From positions 62,001-126,000 of the forward strand of contig JAGDZJ010000008.1 of NCBI GenBank assembly GCA_049115955.1: a stretch of 64,000 nt of DNA, given 5' to 3'. The notes beneath the pieces are model-generated. The model saw nothing but the letters and a program-made list of their open reading frames with translations. It searched no databases and was not told where the DNA came from. This document shows, piece by piece, positions 26,067 through 36,026 of this stretch; the stretch's first letter is position 1; every line of letters begins with the position of its first letter. A program made the translations under genes and the position numbers. The stretch comes from Salinispirillum sp049115955. Its GTDB lineage: Bacteria > Pseudomonadota > Gammaproteobacteria > Pseudomonadales > Natronospirillaceae.

Positions 26067-26903
26067 ATGAAAATAAACAGTCGAATTAAAACCGCCATCG
26101 TCTTGATACCCATTATGTTAGTGGGTATTTACTTGCTTCCTTTATCTGGATTTGCGGCCTTTATGGGTCTTATTGCCGTATTGGGCGCTTGGGAATGGGC
26201 GGATATGGCGGGTTGTGGTCAGCGCCTTCAACGGTTGTTATTCAGCGCCTTTATTGGTGCCTGTGTGTTAGCGCTGTACTTGGTGATGAGTGAGCAGCTC
26301 ATAACAGAAGGTTGGGTGCTTGCGGTCGCTGTGGTTTGGTGGTTGTTGGGCTTTGCCCTGATACTGCTCTACCCGCGCGGTACCTCTGTGTGGTCGTCGC
26401 CTCTGCTTCGTTTGTTAGCCGGTACTTTGGTGCTGTGCTCCATGTGGGTGGGTTTCTACTGGATCAAGCGCGAGGACGACAGCAACGTATTAATAACCCT
26501 GTTGATGCTGTTAGTGTGGGGTGCCGATATTGGTGCTTATTACGCCGGCCGAGCGTTCGGGAAGCGCAAACTGTTGCCTAACGTCAGCCCCGGGAAAACC
26601 TGGGCGGGTGCGATTGCCGCCGTGGGCAGTGCCATGTTGATTGGTTTGGTGGTAGTCGTTTTGGTTGTCGATACGCAGTTTTGGGGTTTTGAGGACTACT
26701 TGTTACTGCTGTTGTTCGCGGCCTGCGTTGTGGTTATGTCCATTGTGGGTGACTTGGTTGAAAGCATGGTGAAGCGTCAGCGCGGCTTGAAAGACAGTGG
26801 TGCATTGTTGCCCGGTCATGGCGGCATCATGGATCGGATCGACAGCATGTGCGCTGCGGCACCGGTATTTGCCGCTTTTCTTTATGTCTGGCCTGCTTTA
26901 TGA
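26067..26903 (+). CDS. cdsA: Phosphatidate cytidylyltransferase
   Basis: Inner membrane enzyme making CDP-diacylglycerol from phosphatidic acid and CTP, the precursor of all phospholipids. The 278-residue product has about eight hydrophobic segments and the C-terminal CDP-DAG synthase signature SMVKRQRGLKDSGALLPGHGG with its downstream MDRIDSM. It lies between uppS and dxr, the standard order. Confidence 0.95.
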   Translation: MKINSRIKTAIVLIPIMLVGIYLLPLSGFAAFMGLIAVLGAWEWADMAGCGQRLQRLLFSAFIGACVLALYLVMSEQLITEGWVLAVAVVWWLLGFALILLYPRGTSVWSSPLLRLLAGTLVLCSMWVGFYWIKREDDSNVLITLLMLLVWGADIGAYYAGRAFGKRKLLPNVSPGKTWAGAIAAVGSAMLIGLVVVVLVVDTQFWGFEDYLLLLLFAACVVVMSIVGDLVESMVKRQRGLKDSGALLPGHGGIMDRIDSMCAAAPVFAAFLYVWPAL

Positions 26904-26952
26904 ACGGCACCAGCGGAAACATTATTAAGCCAAGCACGGCGCGAGGAATCTA

Positions 26953-28116
26953 ATGGTCAAGCGAGTCACCGTATTAGGTGCCACCGGTAGCATTGGGCAG
27001 AATACTCTGGATGTGTTGAGTCGACATCTCGATCAGTACGATGTCTTTGCGCTGAGTGGGCACCGTAACATACGGCTACTGGCCGAACAGTGCGCCCGTT
27101 TTCATCCGTCGTTCGTCGTAGTGCCTGATGATATAGCCGCGATTGAACTGATGGCATCGCTCGCGTTGCTCAGTCCTGCCACGCAAGTGTTGGTGGGCGA
27201 AGACGCGTTGTCACGTATCGCGGCGAGCCGTGAAGTCGATATTGTGATGGCGGCCATCGTTGGTGCTGCAGGGCTGAAACCAACACTGGCAGCGGCGCAC
27301 GCAGGGAAGAAAATTCTATTGGCCAACAAAGAAAGCCTGGTGGTTGCCGGTCACTTGCTGATGCAAGCGGTTAAAAACGGCGGCGCTACTTTGTTGCCGG
27401 TCGATAGTGAACATAACGCCATCTTTCAATGTCTGTCAGCGCCGCACGACCCGGCGGTTGTGTCCGTTATTCTAACGGCTTCCGGAGGACCTTTTCGTAC
27501 TTTGCCTGCCGCTGAATTGGCCAAGGTCACTCCTGACCAAGCCTGTGCCCACCCTAATTGGTCAATGGGGCGCAAGATTTCAGTCGACTCCGCCACCTTG
27601 ATGAATAAAGGCTTAGAGTTAATAGAAGCTTGTTGGCTGTTTGATTTACAGCCTTCTGACATCGAAGTGGTGGTGCATCCGCAAAGTGTCATTCATTCTA
27701 TGGTGCGATACGTGGATGGCTCGGTGATTGCACAAATGGGTAATCCCGACATGCGAACCCCAATTGCTTATGGACTGGCGTGGCCGGAGCGCATAGACGC
27801 TGGTGTGGCTGCATTGGATTTCCACACCTTGGCGGGCTTGTCGTTTGAGCAACCCGACCTCGAGCGCTTTCCTTGTTTGCGCCTCGCGGCTGACGCCATG
27901 GTGTTGGGCGGTACGGCCCCTGCGGTACTGAATGCCGCGAATGAAGAAACGGTAGAAGCGTTTCTCGCTGGACGAATCGGGTTCATGGACATACCGCGTA
28001 TCAACGAACAGGTACTGACCAGCAGTGCGATTGCGCCCGTGCAGGATGTTGATCAACTGCTGGCGGCCGACCAAACAGCACGTCTGGTCGCACGACAATT
28101 GATTGAGGCTGTATAG
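26953..28116 (+). CDS. dxr: 1-deoxy-D-xylulose 5-phosphate reductoisomerase
   Basis: Committed step of the MEP isoprenoid pathway, NADPH-dependent, 387 residues. The N-terminal dinucleotide-binding motif is VTVLGATGSIGQNTLDV (about 4-20). Also visible are LLANKESLVVAG, the active-site PVDSEHNAIFQ and ASGGPFRTLP. It supplies precursors used by UppS; later pathway genes ispD and ispF are at 47134-48319. It is separated from rseP by two bases. Confidence 0.97.
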   Translation: MVKRVTVLGATGSIGQNTLDVLSRHLDQYDVFALSGHRNIRLLAEQCARFHPSFVVVPDDIAAIELMASLALLSPATQVLVGEDALSRIAASREVDIVMAAIVGAAGLKPTLAAAHAGKKILLANKESLVVAGHLLMQAVKNGGATLLPVDSEHNAIFQCLSAPHDPAVVSVILTASGGPFRTLPAAELAKVTPDQACAHPNWSMGRKISVDSATLMNKGLELIEACWLFDLQPSDIEVVVHPQSVIHSMVRYVDGSVIAQMGNPDMRTPIAYGLAWPERIDAGVAALDFHTLAGLSFEQPDLERFPCLRLAADAMVLGGTAPAVLNAANEETVEAFLAGRIGFMDIPRINEQVLTSSAIAPVQDVDQLLAADQTARLVARQLIEAV

Positions 28117-28118
28117 AC

Positions 28119-29462
28119 ATGTTGTCCACGATACTGTTTTTCCTGTTGGCTCTGACCATTTTAGTTGGCGTGCACGAAGCCGGGCACTATTTGGCTGCGC
28201 GTTGGTGCGGCGTGCGTGTGCTGCGGTTTTCGATAGGTTTTGGTAAGCCGTTCTTAACATGGCGCAACAAAGAAAACACTGAATTCTCTTTGGCACCGAT
28301 CCCCTTAGGTGGTTATGTTCGGATGCTGGACGAGCGCGAAGGTGATGTGGCTGAAGCGGACCTCCCGTATACGCACAATCGTCAGTCGCCACAAAAGCGC
28401 ATTTTTATCGCCGCCGCTGGGCCATTGGCAAACTTTGTTCTGGCGATTGCCATCTTTTGGCTGATCAGCATGCTGGGCGTGTCGGTGGTGCGGCCTTGGG
28501 TAGAAGCGCCACAAGCGAACAGCGCTTGGGTGGGTACATGGCCTGAAGGGCGCGTCGAAATAGTCTCGGTCGATGAGCAGCCAGTAGTGGATTTGCGCGG
28601 AGTTCAACTGGCGTTATTGAATCGACTGGGTGAATCCGGTGATATCGTGTTGGGTTTGCGTACGCCCGAAGGCAGTGCTTATTCGGTGAGTTACCCCATC
28701 GAGCGTTGGTTGTCACGGGTGCAAGACCCCAATCCCTTTGCGGAGCTGGGTCTGAATTTTTGGCGCCCTGATCGCCCGCCGATAGCCGCTGAAGTTTTAG
28801 CAGGCAGCGCTGCCGAGCGGGCAGGGTTGCAAAACAACGATCGGGTGTTGACCGTCAATGACGTGCCCATTAATTCGTGGAACGAATGGGTAGAGATCGT
28901 ACAGCGCAGTGCGGATACTCCGATGACCATGGTGGTTGATCGTAATGGTCAGCGCATGGATATCATTTTGGTGCCGGACGCTGTTACCGATGAACAAGGC
29001 AATCGAATTGGGCGGGCCGGCGTTCAAGCGCCAACGGTAGACACCAGCGACTTGGTGCGCACGGTTCACTTTGGCCCTGTTGAGGCAGCCGGGGAAGCCG
29101 TACGCGAGACGGTGTCGACGTCCGGTATGATTCTTGGCTTCCTGAAGAAAATCGTCGTTGGGCAGGCATCTGTGCAAAATCTCAGCGGCCCGGTGTCGAT
29201 TGCTCAAGTAGCAGGCGACTCGGCGAGCTTCGGCTTGGTGTCTTTTCTTAGCTTTTTAGCGCTGCTGAGCATCAGTCTTGGTATCTTTAATTTGCTGCCC
29301 ATTCCAGTATTGGACGGCGGTCACATTCTGTATTATGTTGTCGAGCTTGTGCGCGGCAAGCCGTTGCCGGAACGCGTACAGACACTCGGTTTCCAAGTCG
29401 GTATCGTGCTGTTGATAGGCGTCATGGTGATCGCCTTTGCCAATGATTTTCAGCGCTTCTAG
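28119..29462 (+). CDS. rseP: Site-2 intramembrane metalloprotease RseP
   Basis: Cleaves the anti-sigma factor RseA within the membrane, releasing sigma-E in response to outer membrane stress. The 447 residues carry the zinc site HEAGH (about 19-23) in the first helix, two tandem PDZ domains (about 115-190 and 205-290), and the second catalytic motif NLLPIPVLDGGH near residue 393. It sits directly before bamA and skp, whose products maintain the outer membrane, a usual arrangement. Confidence 0.96.
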   Translation: MLSTILFFLLALTILVGVHEAGHYLAARWCGVRVLRFSIGFGKPFLTWRNKENTEFSLAPIPLGGYVRMLDEREGDVAEADLPYTHNRQSPQKRIFIAAAGPLANFVLAIAIFWLISMLGVSVVRPWVEAPQANSAWVGTWPEGRVEIVSVDEQPVVDLRGVQLALLNRLGESGDIVLGLRTPEGSAYSVSYPIERWLSRVQDPNPFAELGLNFWRPDRPPIAAEVLAGSAAERAGLQNNDRVLTVNDVPINSWNEWVEIVQRSADTPMTMVVDRNGQRMDIILVPDAVTDEQGNRIGRAGVQAPTVDTSDLVRTVHFGPVEAAGEAVRETVSTSGMILGFLKKIVVGQASVQNLSGPVSIAQVAGDSASFGLVSFLSFLALLSISLGIFNLLPIPVLDGGHILYYVVELVRGKPLPERVQTLGFQVGIVLLIGVMVIAFANDFQRF

Positions 29463-29606
29463 GTAGAACTGAGAAAGATTGGTGTAAAAAGCGTGTGGAA
29501 GGGTTGCTGAAATACCATCATAGCTGCAATTTTGCGCGACGCTGCCGAGGAGATACTCGGCGTTAATCCTGAACTATAGAGTTAATCATAAGGATCTGTT
29601 TCATAC

Positions 29607-31943
29607 ATGGCGCATTTTAAGCTGTTGGGTGGTCTTTGCCTGCTAGGGGTCACTCTGAGCGCCGCTGTTTCGGCGACACCCATTGAAGTAGACGGTTTGC
29701 GCAGGGTGTCTACTGCGGCATTTTTGTCATCTCTGCCAAGCGTCAATGATGGCCGTGCCGTAGACGGTTTCGATTCTGGCGAAGCTGTTCGGGCGCTCTA
29801 CGCGACCGGTCTGTACCAGGACGTCGCTGTTTATCGTGCAGATAATGGGGCCTACTTATTTGAGGTGCTCGAGTATTCCATCATCGACCGCGTCAGCTTC
29901 AGTGGTAATAAACGCATTCCTACAGAGGCACTAGACTCCGCCTTGGAGAACGTCGGGGTTATTGAAGGTCAGTCTTACCAGCCTGCCGTTGTTGCGCAGA
30001 TTCAATCTGAATTAGAGAGCCAATACGCTATCCAGGGGCGCTATGACGCGCGTGTGGACGTCAGTGTCGAGCCCCTGCCGCAAAATCGTGTCGCCATCAT
30101 TATTAACATTGAAGAGGGTGCGGCAGCGGCGATTCGTTCGGTGGAGTTGCGCGGCAATGAAGTGTTCGAATCTTCCGAGTTATTGCGTGAAACGAGGCTT
30201 CGCCCGCGACGTTCGGGTGATTTGTTGCAGCTGTTTTCGCGTCGTCATCAGTATAATCGTGATGAATATTCAGGTGATCTCGAGCGTTTAAGCAGCTTTT
30301 ACTACGATCGTGGTTACGTGCGCTTTAATATCGAGAACAGTCAAATATCGTTGGAGCCGGATCTGTCCGGCGTTCACTTGCTGACCGAAATTTTTGAAGG
30401 TGAGCGTTACCGCTGGGGTAATATTGCGGTAACTGGTGAGTTTCAAGGGCGCGAGGAAGAGATTCGAGCGGCGGTTCAACCCGTCAGCGGTGAATGGTTT
30501 TCGCGCGCCCAAATGGTTGCAACACAGAACCGTATCATTGAGATTTTGGGTGACGACGGCTACCTGTATGCGGGCGTAGAGCCACAAGCCAATGTCGATG
30601 ATGAAGACCTCCTTGTCGATATGACGTTCGTGGTGCGTCCTGGGCCACTGATGTATGTCCGTAGCATTCAGTTTGTGGGTAACCAAGGTACGCTGGACGA
30701 AGTTTTGCGCCGTGAAATGCGCATTGAGGAAGGTGGTTTAGCGCGTAACGGAGCTATTACTCAGTCGCGTCGGCGTTTGCAGCAGTTGGGCTTCTTCAGT
30801 GTCGTCAATGTGCGCCAACAACGCGTAGCGGGCACAGAAGACCAAGTCGATATTATCTTCTCCGTTCTGGAAGATAAGAGCGGCAACTTACAGGCATCTG
30901 TTGGGTTTCAACCAGGCGTAGGTATGTTCGGGGCTGTGGAGTTTTCGCAAACCAACTTCTTGGGTACGGGCAAGAGCTTATCCTTGCGCAGCCAGTTCTC
31001 TCAAAGCACCACTATTCTGTCTTTGAATCACGTAGATCCGTACTTTACCAAGTCAGGTATAAGCCGAGATCTTAACCTGTTTTACGAACGGCGAAATAAC
31101 CGTGATGTAGAGACTTATGGACTAGACCGTTGGGGTGGCGAATTTGCTCTAGGTACGCCAGTCGGTGACAACAGTCGGATTAAATTGGGTGTCGGATACA
31201 CGCAGACTGAATTGTATGTCGGCGATAAGCCGCCGGTGGAAGTCACTGACTTCCAATCAGAATACGGCAGTACTTACGGTGATTGGACACTGGAGTTACA
31301 GTGGAACTACAGCGACCAGATTGGCAGCTTCTATTCTACTGAAGGCCAGCGGCACAATCTCTCGGCGACGGTTACCGTTCCTGGTAGTGATTTAAGCTAT
31401 TATCGACTGACCTACCGAGGTGATTACGTTCAGCCTGTAAGTCCATGGGACGGCTTTGCGTTACGGGTGCTAGGCCAAGCGGGTTATGGTAACGGTTATG
31501 GCGACACAGACCGTCTGCCATTCTATAAAAACTTCTTCGCCGGTGGACCGGGCACTGTGCGCGGGTACCGCGAGCGCTCGGTGGGTCCGTTCAGTACGAC
31601 TGCTGCCGGTAACGAAGGGTCGTCTGTGCCGTTCGGTGGTAATATTTTGTTCAGCAGTGGTGTTGAACTGGTTACGCCGACGCCTTTTTTCCGCGATCAG
31701 TCGCTCTATCGTACGGCTCTGTTCGTCGATGTAGGCGGTGTGTTTACCGAGAGTTGCTTGTCGGGCAACGATCAATGCGACACAAGTATCAGCGCGGATG
31801 GCTTGCGCGCCTCTTACGGTGTGGACTTTGTTTGGCGTCCTGTCCCTATGCTACCGTTGCGCTTCATCTATGCGTTACCACTGCTGGAACAGGAAGGTGA
31901 CCAGCTACAACGCTTCCAACTCTCTTTTTGGAGTAACTTCTGA
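29607..31943 (+). CDS. bamA: Outer membrane protein assembly factor BamA
   Basis: Central subunit of the BAM complex that folds beta-barrel proteins into the outer membrane. The 778 residues comprise a signal peptide (cleavage after AAVSA near residue 23), five POTRA domains (about 24-415) and a C-terminal 16-strand barrel. The barrel holds the conserved VRGYRERSVGP loop (about 650-660) and ends in a C-terminal aromatic beta-signal (LSFWSNF). AAGGATC precedes the ATG. A small hairpin (GCCGAG-GAGATA-CTCGGC, 29544-29561) lies in the leader. skp overlaps the stop codon by one base. Confidence 0.97.
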   Translation: MAHFKLLGGLCLLGVTLSAAVSATPIEVDGLRRVSTAAFLSSLPSVNDGRAVDGFDSGEAVRALYATGLYQDVAVYRADNGAYLFEVLEYSIIDRVSFSGNKRIPTEALDSALENVGVIEGQSYQPAVVAQIQSELESQYAIQGRYDARVDVSVEPLPQNRVAIIINIEEGAAAAIRSVELRGNEVFESSELLRETRLRPRRSGDLLQLFSRRHQYNRDEYSGDLERLSSFYYDRGYVRFNIENSQISLEPDLSGVHLLTEIFEGERYRWGNIAVTGEFQGREEEIRAAVQPVSGEWFSRAQMVATQNRIIEILGDDGYLYAGVEPQANVDDEDLLVDMTFVVRPGPLMYVRSIQFVGNQGTLDEVLRREMRIEEGGLARNGAITQSRRRLQQLGFFSVVNVRQQRVAGTEDQVDIIFSVLEDKSGNLQASVGFQPGVGMFGAVEFSQTNFLGTGKSLSLRSQFSQSTTILSLNHVDPYFTKSGISRDLNLFYERRNNRDVETYGLDRWGGEFALGTPVGDNSRIKLGVGYTQTELYVGDKPPVEVTDFQSEYGSTYGDWTLELQWNYSDQIGSFYSTEGQRHNLSATVTVPGSDLSYYRLTYRGDYVQPVSPWDGFALRVLGQAGYGNGYGDTDRLPFYKNFFAGGPGTVRGYRERSVGPFSTTAAGNEGSSVPFGGNILFSSGVELVTPTPFFRDQSLYRTALFVDVGGVFTESCLSGNDQCDTSISADGLRASYGVDFVWRPVPMLPLRFIYALPLLEQEGDQLQRFQLSFWSNF

Positions 31944-32485
31944 TGACTTATTTGAGTACAACTCGTTTATTATTCGTCGCCTTTTTGGCTTGCCTTTTGT
32001 CCGCTGGTGCAGCGGCGCAGTCAGGCGGTGATGCACGTATCGCTGTACTGGATCAAGAATACGTTTTGTTTCAAAGCGAAGCGGCGAAGCAGGCAACGGC
32101 TGAATTACGTCAAGCGTTTGGTGATGAAGAGCGTCGTATTCGTCAGCTTGAAGAAGACATTACTGAACTGCGCGCTCGGCTTGAAGCCGACGCGGGTTTG
32201 CTGACTGAAAACGAATCCACGTCGCTGAATCTCCAAGTTGAGTCTAAACTGAGAGAGCGTGAAGAGTTAGTGCGTCGTTTGCAATCGGCGCAGCAAAATC
32301 GTCGTCAAGAGTTTCTGCGCGAATACGAAAGCGTATTGACGTCGGTATTGGAAGAAATCATTGTGGAACAGAACATTGTCTTGCTCATGTCCGCTGCAGA
32401 AGTCATTTATGCACGGCCGGAACTAGACATTACGTCTGTCGCTTTGGACCGCTTTAATGCTGCTATTGCCGCTGGTGGTAACTGA
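31943..32485 (+). CDS. skp: Periplasmic chaperone Skp/OmpH
   Basis: Trimeric holdase that carries unfolded outer membrane proteins from the Sec machinery to BamA. The 180-residue product has a signal peptide (LLFVAFLACLLSAGAAAQ, cleavage near residue 26) followed by a long helical coiled coil rich in Glu and Arg (about 55-130), which forms the tentacles. It overlaps the bamA stop (TGATG). Confidence 0.94.
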   Translation: MTYLSTTRLLFVAFLACLLSAGAAAQSGGDARIAVLDQEYVLFQSEAAKQATAELRQAFGDEERRIRQLEEDITELRARLEADAGLLTENESTSLNLQVESKLREREELVRRLQSAQQNRRQEFLREYESVLTSVLEEIIVEQNIVLLMSAAEVIYARPELDITSVALDRFNAAIAAGGN

Positions 32486-32533
32486 GCTCAGTGATGGGCA
32501 CGAAAGAACAATAAGAACAGGCTTCAAATTGAC

Positions 32534-33598
32534 ATGTCAGACTCGGTCTCCGCAAAATACACGGCAGCACAATTGGCTGCCCACGTTAATGGCACGGTGA
32601 GGGGCAATCCGGAGCAGTCCATTGCGTCCATTGCGCCCATTGAAACGGCGCAAAGTGGTCAGTTGAGTTTTGTTGCCCGCCGCCAGTTTGTTAAGAAAGC
32701 AGCGTCATCGGCGGCGGATATTTTGCTGGTGACGGCTGATTTGGCTGACACCCTGCCGCATACCTGCATCATCGTGGCCGACCCTTATCGCGCCTATGCG
32801 CAAGTCTCACAGTTGTTTTGGGATAAGTACTGGTTCTCTCCTAGTGTTCATCCTACGGCGGTGATTGCCCCCGATGTCACTGTGCCAGCGGATTGCCGCA
32901 TTGGCGCTCATGTTGTGGTGGAAACCGGGGCTGTATTGGGTGAGGGTGTCGAGTTGGATGCGCAGGTTTATGTGGGCAAAGGCGTGCGCATTGGTGCCGG
33001 TACAGTCATTCGCCCGCGTGTTACGTTGTATTCTGGTGTGGTTATTGGTCAGCATTGCATGATTCAGTCGGGTACCGTCATCGGAGCCGATGGCTTTGGT
33101 TATGCCCGTCATGCCGGTGGTTGGGAAAAGATTGCCCAGCTGGGTGGCGTGCGCATTGGTGATCGTGTTGAGGTCGGCGCCAACGCGACTATTGATCGTG
33201 GCGCGTTGGCCGATACTGTAATAGGTGATGATGTAATCATCGATAATTTGGTACAAGTAGGCCATAACGTGCAGGTCGGTGATCGCACCGCCTTGGTGGC
33301 GCAAAGTGGCATTGCAGGCTCTACCATACTGGGTAAAGATGGTTCAGTCGGCGGTCAGTCTGCGGTTGGTGGGCATTTGATCATCGCAGATAATGTCCAC
33401 TTTGTGGGTAAGTCCATGGTTGCTCAGTCGGTATCCGAGCCGGGACAGTACGCTTCTGGGCTGCCTGCCCAGCCATTCAATGATTGGCGCCGTGCGGTTG
33501 CACGTATTGGTCAACTAAAGAATCTGCAAGAAAAAGTGAACGCCTTGTGGGGTAAGTTCGGTGATACGATTGAGCAAGACAAAGCCGACAACGCATAA
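32534..33598 (+). CDS. lpxD: UDP-3-O-(3-hydroxyacyl)glucosamine N-acyltransferase
   Basis: Third step of lipid A synthesis, adding a second 3-hydroxyacyl chain. The 354 residues have an N-terminal uridine-binding domain (ending around SVHPTAVIAPDV) and a left-handed parallel beta helix of hexapeptide repeats. The catalytic segment NLVQVGHNVQVGD contains the essential histidine (about 246). A C-terminal helical extension follows. First of the lpxD-fabZ-lpxA-lpxB block. Confidence 0.97.
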   Translation: MSDSVSAKYTAAQLAAHVNGTVRGNPEQSIASIAPIETAQSGQLSFVARRQFVKKAASSAADILLVTADLADTLPHTCIIVADPYRAYAQVSQLFWDKYWFSPSVHPTAVIAPDVTVPADCRIGAHVVVETGAVLGEGVELDAQVYVGKGVRIGAGTVIRPRVTLYSGVVIGQHCMIQSGTVIGADGFGYARHAGGWEKIAQLGGVRIGDRVEVGANATIDRGALADTVIGDDVIIDNLVQVGHNVQVGDRTALVAQSGIAGSTILGKDGSVGGQSAVGGHLIIADNVHFVGKSMVAQSVSEPGQYASGLPAQPFNDWRRAVARIGQLKNLQEKVNALWGKFGDTIEQDKADNA

Positions 33599-33629
33599 TT
33601 CAACGCATTGAATAAAGAAGGAAATTTTG

Positions 33630-34088
33630 ATGAGCCTCACGCTGCCGCTGGATCACGAACAAATTAAGACGTTACTGCCACACCGCTACCCCTTTTTGTT
33701 GGTGGATCGAGTCACCGAGCTGGAAGATGGCAAACGTATTCGCGGCTACAAAAATGTGTCTGGCAACGAAGAGTTCTTTAATGGCCATTTTCCTGGTCAG
33801 TCCATCATGCCTGGTGTGTTGATTCTGGAGGCGTTGGCGCAAATCGGTGCTATCCTTGGCTTTGCATCGTCAGGAAATCGGCATGAAGACGGTTTCTTGT
33901 TCTTGTTTGCGGGTATCGACAACGTGCGCTTTAAGCGCCAGGTTGTACCTGGCGACCGACTGGATTTAGAGCTGGAGATCGTCAGTTGCAAACGTGGCAT
34001 CTATAAAATGGAATGTCGCGCTACAGTCGACGGTGAGTTGGCAACGAGCGCCGAGATTCTGTGTGCAGAGAGACAGGTAAAGCAGTGA
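33630..34088 (+). CDS. fabZ: 3-hydroxyacyl-ACP dehydratase FabZ
   Basis: Hot-dog fold dehydratase of fatty acid elongation, 152 residues. The catalytic His lies in NGHFPGQSIMPGVLILEA (His about 52, Glu about 66). FabZ and LpxA compete for 3-hydroxyacyl-ACP, explaining their adjacency. AAGAAGGAAA precedes the ATG at 33630. It overlaps lpxA through GTGA. Confidence 0.96.
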   Translation: MSLTLPLDHEQIKTLLPHRYPFLLVDRVTELEDGKRIRGYKNVSGNEEFFNGHFPGQSIMPGVLILEALAQIGAILGFASSGNRHEDGFLFLFAGIDNVRFKRQVVPGDRLDLELEIVSCKRGIYKMECRATVDGELATSAEILCAERQVKQ

Positions 34089-34849
34089 TTCATCCGACCG
34101 CCATTATTGATCCCAGCGCTATCATTGCGCCCGACGTGTCCGTAGGCCCGTATACTGTGATTGATGCCAATGTGGTCATTGGTGCGGGCTGTAAAATCGG
34201 TCCGCATGTGGTCATAAAAGGCCCGACCAAAATTGGTGAGCGTAACCGTATCTTCCAATTCGCGTCTATTGGCGAAGAGTGCCAAGACAAGAAATACCGC
34301 GGCGAGCCAACTGAGCTTCACATTGGTGACGATAATGTCATTCGCGAATGCGTCACCATGCAACGTGGTACCGTGCAAGATGAAGGGCTGACGAGCGTCG
34401 GTTCGCGTGGTTTGTACATGGCATACGCTCATGTGGCCCATGACTGCCGCATTGGTGACGATGTGATTGTCGCTAATTCATCGCAAATTGCCGGACATGT
34501 GCACATGGGCGATTTCGCCATCTTAGGCGGTGGGACGTTGGTGCATCAGTTTTGTCGCATCGGTACGGGGGCGATGACCGGCGCTGGGACGGTGGTCTTT
34601 AAAGACATTCCAGCTTTCATCATGGCGCAGGGTAACCCCGCCAAAGCGTACACAATGAATTTTGAAGGCCTGAAACGCCGCCAATACGATGCGAATAGTT
34701 TGGCGGCACTCAAACGGGCGTACAAAACGGTTTATCGGCAAGGGCTGACCTTGCAGGAAGCCATCGATGTATTGGCCCAAGATGCCACGCCATGCGTGCA
34801 AGTGTTTCATGCCAGTCTGGTCGCGTCGACACGAGGAATCGTGCGCTGA
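34085..34849 (+). CDS. lpxA: UDP-N-acetylglucosamine acyltransferase
   Basis: First step of lipid A synthesis. The 254-residue left-handed beta helix begins IHPTAIIDPSA from a GTG at 34085 that overlaps the fabZ stop (GTGA). An in-frame ATG at 34061 lies inside fabZ and is not family-like. Other landmarks: the catalytic-region AYAHVAHDCRIGDD (His about 122-125) and the C-terminal helical domain from FEGLKRRQ. Acyl-chain length specificity cannot be read safely. Confidence 0.96.
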   Translation: MIHPTAIIDPSAIIAPDVSVGPYTVIDANVVIGAGCKIGPHVVIKGPTKIGERNRIFQFASIGEECQDKKYRGEPTELHIGDDNVIRECVTMQRGTVQDEGLTSVGSRGLYMAYAHVAHDCRIGDDVIVANSSQIAGHVHMGDFAILGGGTLVHQFCRIGTGAMTGAGTVVFKDIPAFIMAQGNPAKAYTMNFEGLKRRQYDANSLAALKRAYKTVYRQGLTLQEAIDVLAQDATPCVQVFHASLVASTRGIVR

Positions 34850-34850
34850 C

Positions 34851-36026
34851 ATGACCGCTAACAGGCCGTTAAGAATTGCTGTGATTGCTGGCGAGGCGTC
34901 GGGCGATCAATTAGGTGCCGGTCTGTTGGCCGCGTTGCGTGCCCGCGTGCCAGATGTGGAGTTTTCAGGTGTTGGCGGGCCCAAAATGCAGGCTCAGGGC
35001 TTGGTCAGTTGGGCGGATCAAGAGCAGTTGGCCGTCATGGGGTTGTTTGAAGTACTGCGCAAATTACCCTCGTTGCTGCGCCTGCGTCGGCAACTGCGTG
35101 AGCAAATTATAGACTGGCAACCTGACCTCTTTCTGGGCATCGACGCCCCTGATTTCAATTTACCGCTGGCGCGTATGTTGCGCGCCAAAGGCCTCACTAC
35201 CGCGCATTACGTCAGTCCTTCCGTATGGGCATGGCGGCAAGGCAGGGTGCACGGCATTCGCCGCTCCATTGATCTGATGCTAACGCTGTTTCCCTTTGAA
35301 GGCGACTTTTATGCACAGCATGATGTGCCCTTTGCCTTTGTCGGGCATACACTGGCAGACCGATTGCCTATGCACCCGGATACAGCAGCTTATCGTCGAG
35401 ATTTAGACATTGAAGGCGAATTCCCTGTTTTGGGTTTACTGCCCGGCAGTCGGCGTGGAGAAGTGGCGCGAATTGCGCCGGATTTCCTAGCCGCAGCTCG
35501 TCTATTGAAACAGCGCGTGCCTGATTTGCGGGTGTTGATTCCGGCGTCAAATACATTGCGCCATGCCGAACTGACAGCACTCATGCAACCTGACGATTCC
35601 GCTTGGATGTCGCTGATCGAAGGACACAGTCATGAAGTTTTGGGTGCCAGTGATGTGGTGTTGGTGGCCAGCGGCACGGCGACTTTGGAAGCGGCTTTGC
35701 TCAAGAAACCCATGGTCGTAGGCTACCGTTTTAGTGCGTTGACCTATTGGGTTGGCAAATTCTTGATGCGCATTCCGTGGGTAGCACTACCGAACATTTT
35801 GGCGCAGCGTTTCGTGGTGCCAGAACTGTTGCAGAACGATCTGATACCGCTGCGTGCAGCAGACGAGCTGGAAGATTTTTTGCGCAACGCCGAGCGGCGT
35901 CAGCAGTGCGTTGAAAGCTTTGAAATTATGCACCAACGCCTAGGCCGTGACGCCGACGAAGTAGCCTCCGATGCGCTGTTGGATCTGATCGCTGAGAAAG
36001 CGAATGAGGCTGAAACCCGTGCTTGA
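34851..36026 (+). CDS. lpxB: Lipid-A-disaccharide synthase
   Basis: GT-B glycosyltransferase joining UDP-diacylglucosamine and lipid X. The 391 residues contain AVIAGEASGDQLGAGL (about 10-25), PSVWAWRQGRV and GLLPGSRRGEV. The ATG at 34851 comes one base after the lpxA stop. Its 3' end overlaps rnhB by 23 bp. Confidence 0.96.
   Translation: MTANRPLRIAVIAGEASGDQLGAGLLAALRARVPDVEFSGVGGPKMQAQGLVSWADQEQLAVMGLFEVLRKLPSLLRLRRQLREQIIDWQPDLFLGIDAPDFNLPLARMLRAKGLTTAHYVSPSVWAWRQGRVHGIRRSIDLMLTLFPFEGDFYAQHDVPFAFVGHTLADRLPMHPDTAAYRRDLDIEGEFPVLGLLPGSRRGEVARIAPDFLAAARLLKQRVPDLRVLIPASNTLRHAELTALMQPDDSAWMSLIEGHSHEVLGASDVVLVASGTATLEAALLKKPMVVGYRFSALTYWVGKFLMRIPWVALPNILAQRFVVPELLQNDLIPLRAADELEDFLRNAERRQQCVESFEIMHQRLGRDADEVASDALLDLIAEKANEAETRA

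Noticed and set aside
29463..29606. Sigma-E promoter for bamA
   Set aside because: AGAACTG occurs near 29464, but no TCTGA/TCAAA-type -10 is found at the required spacing.
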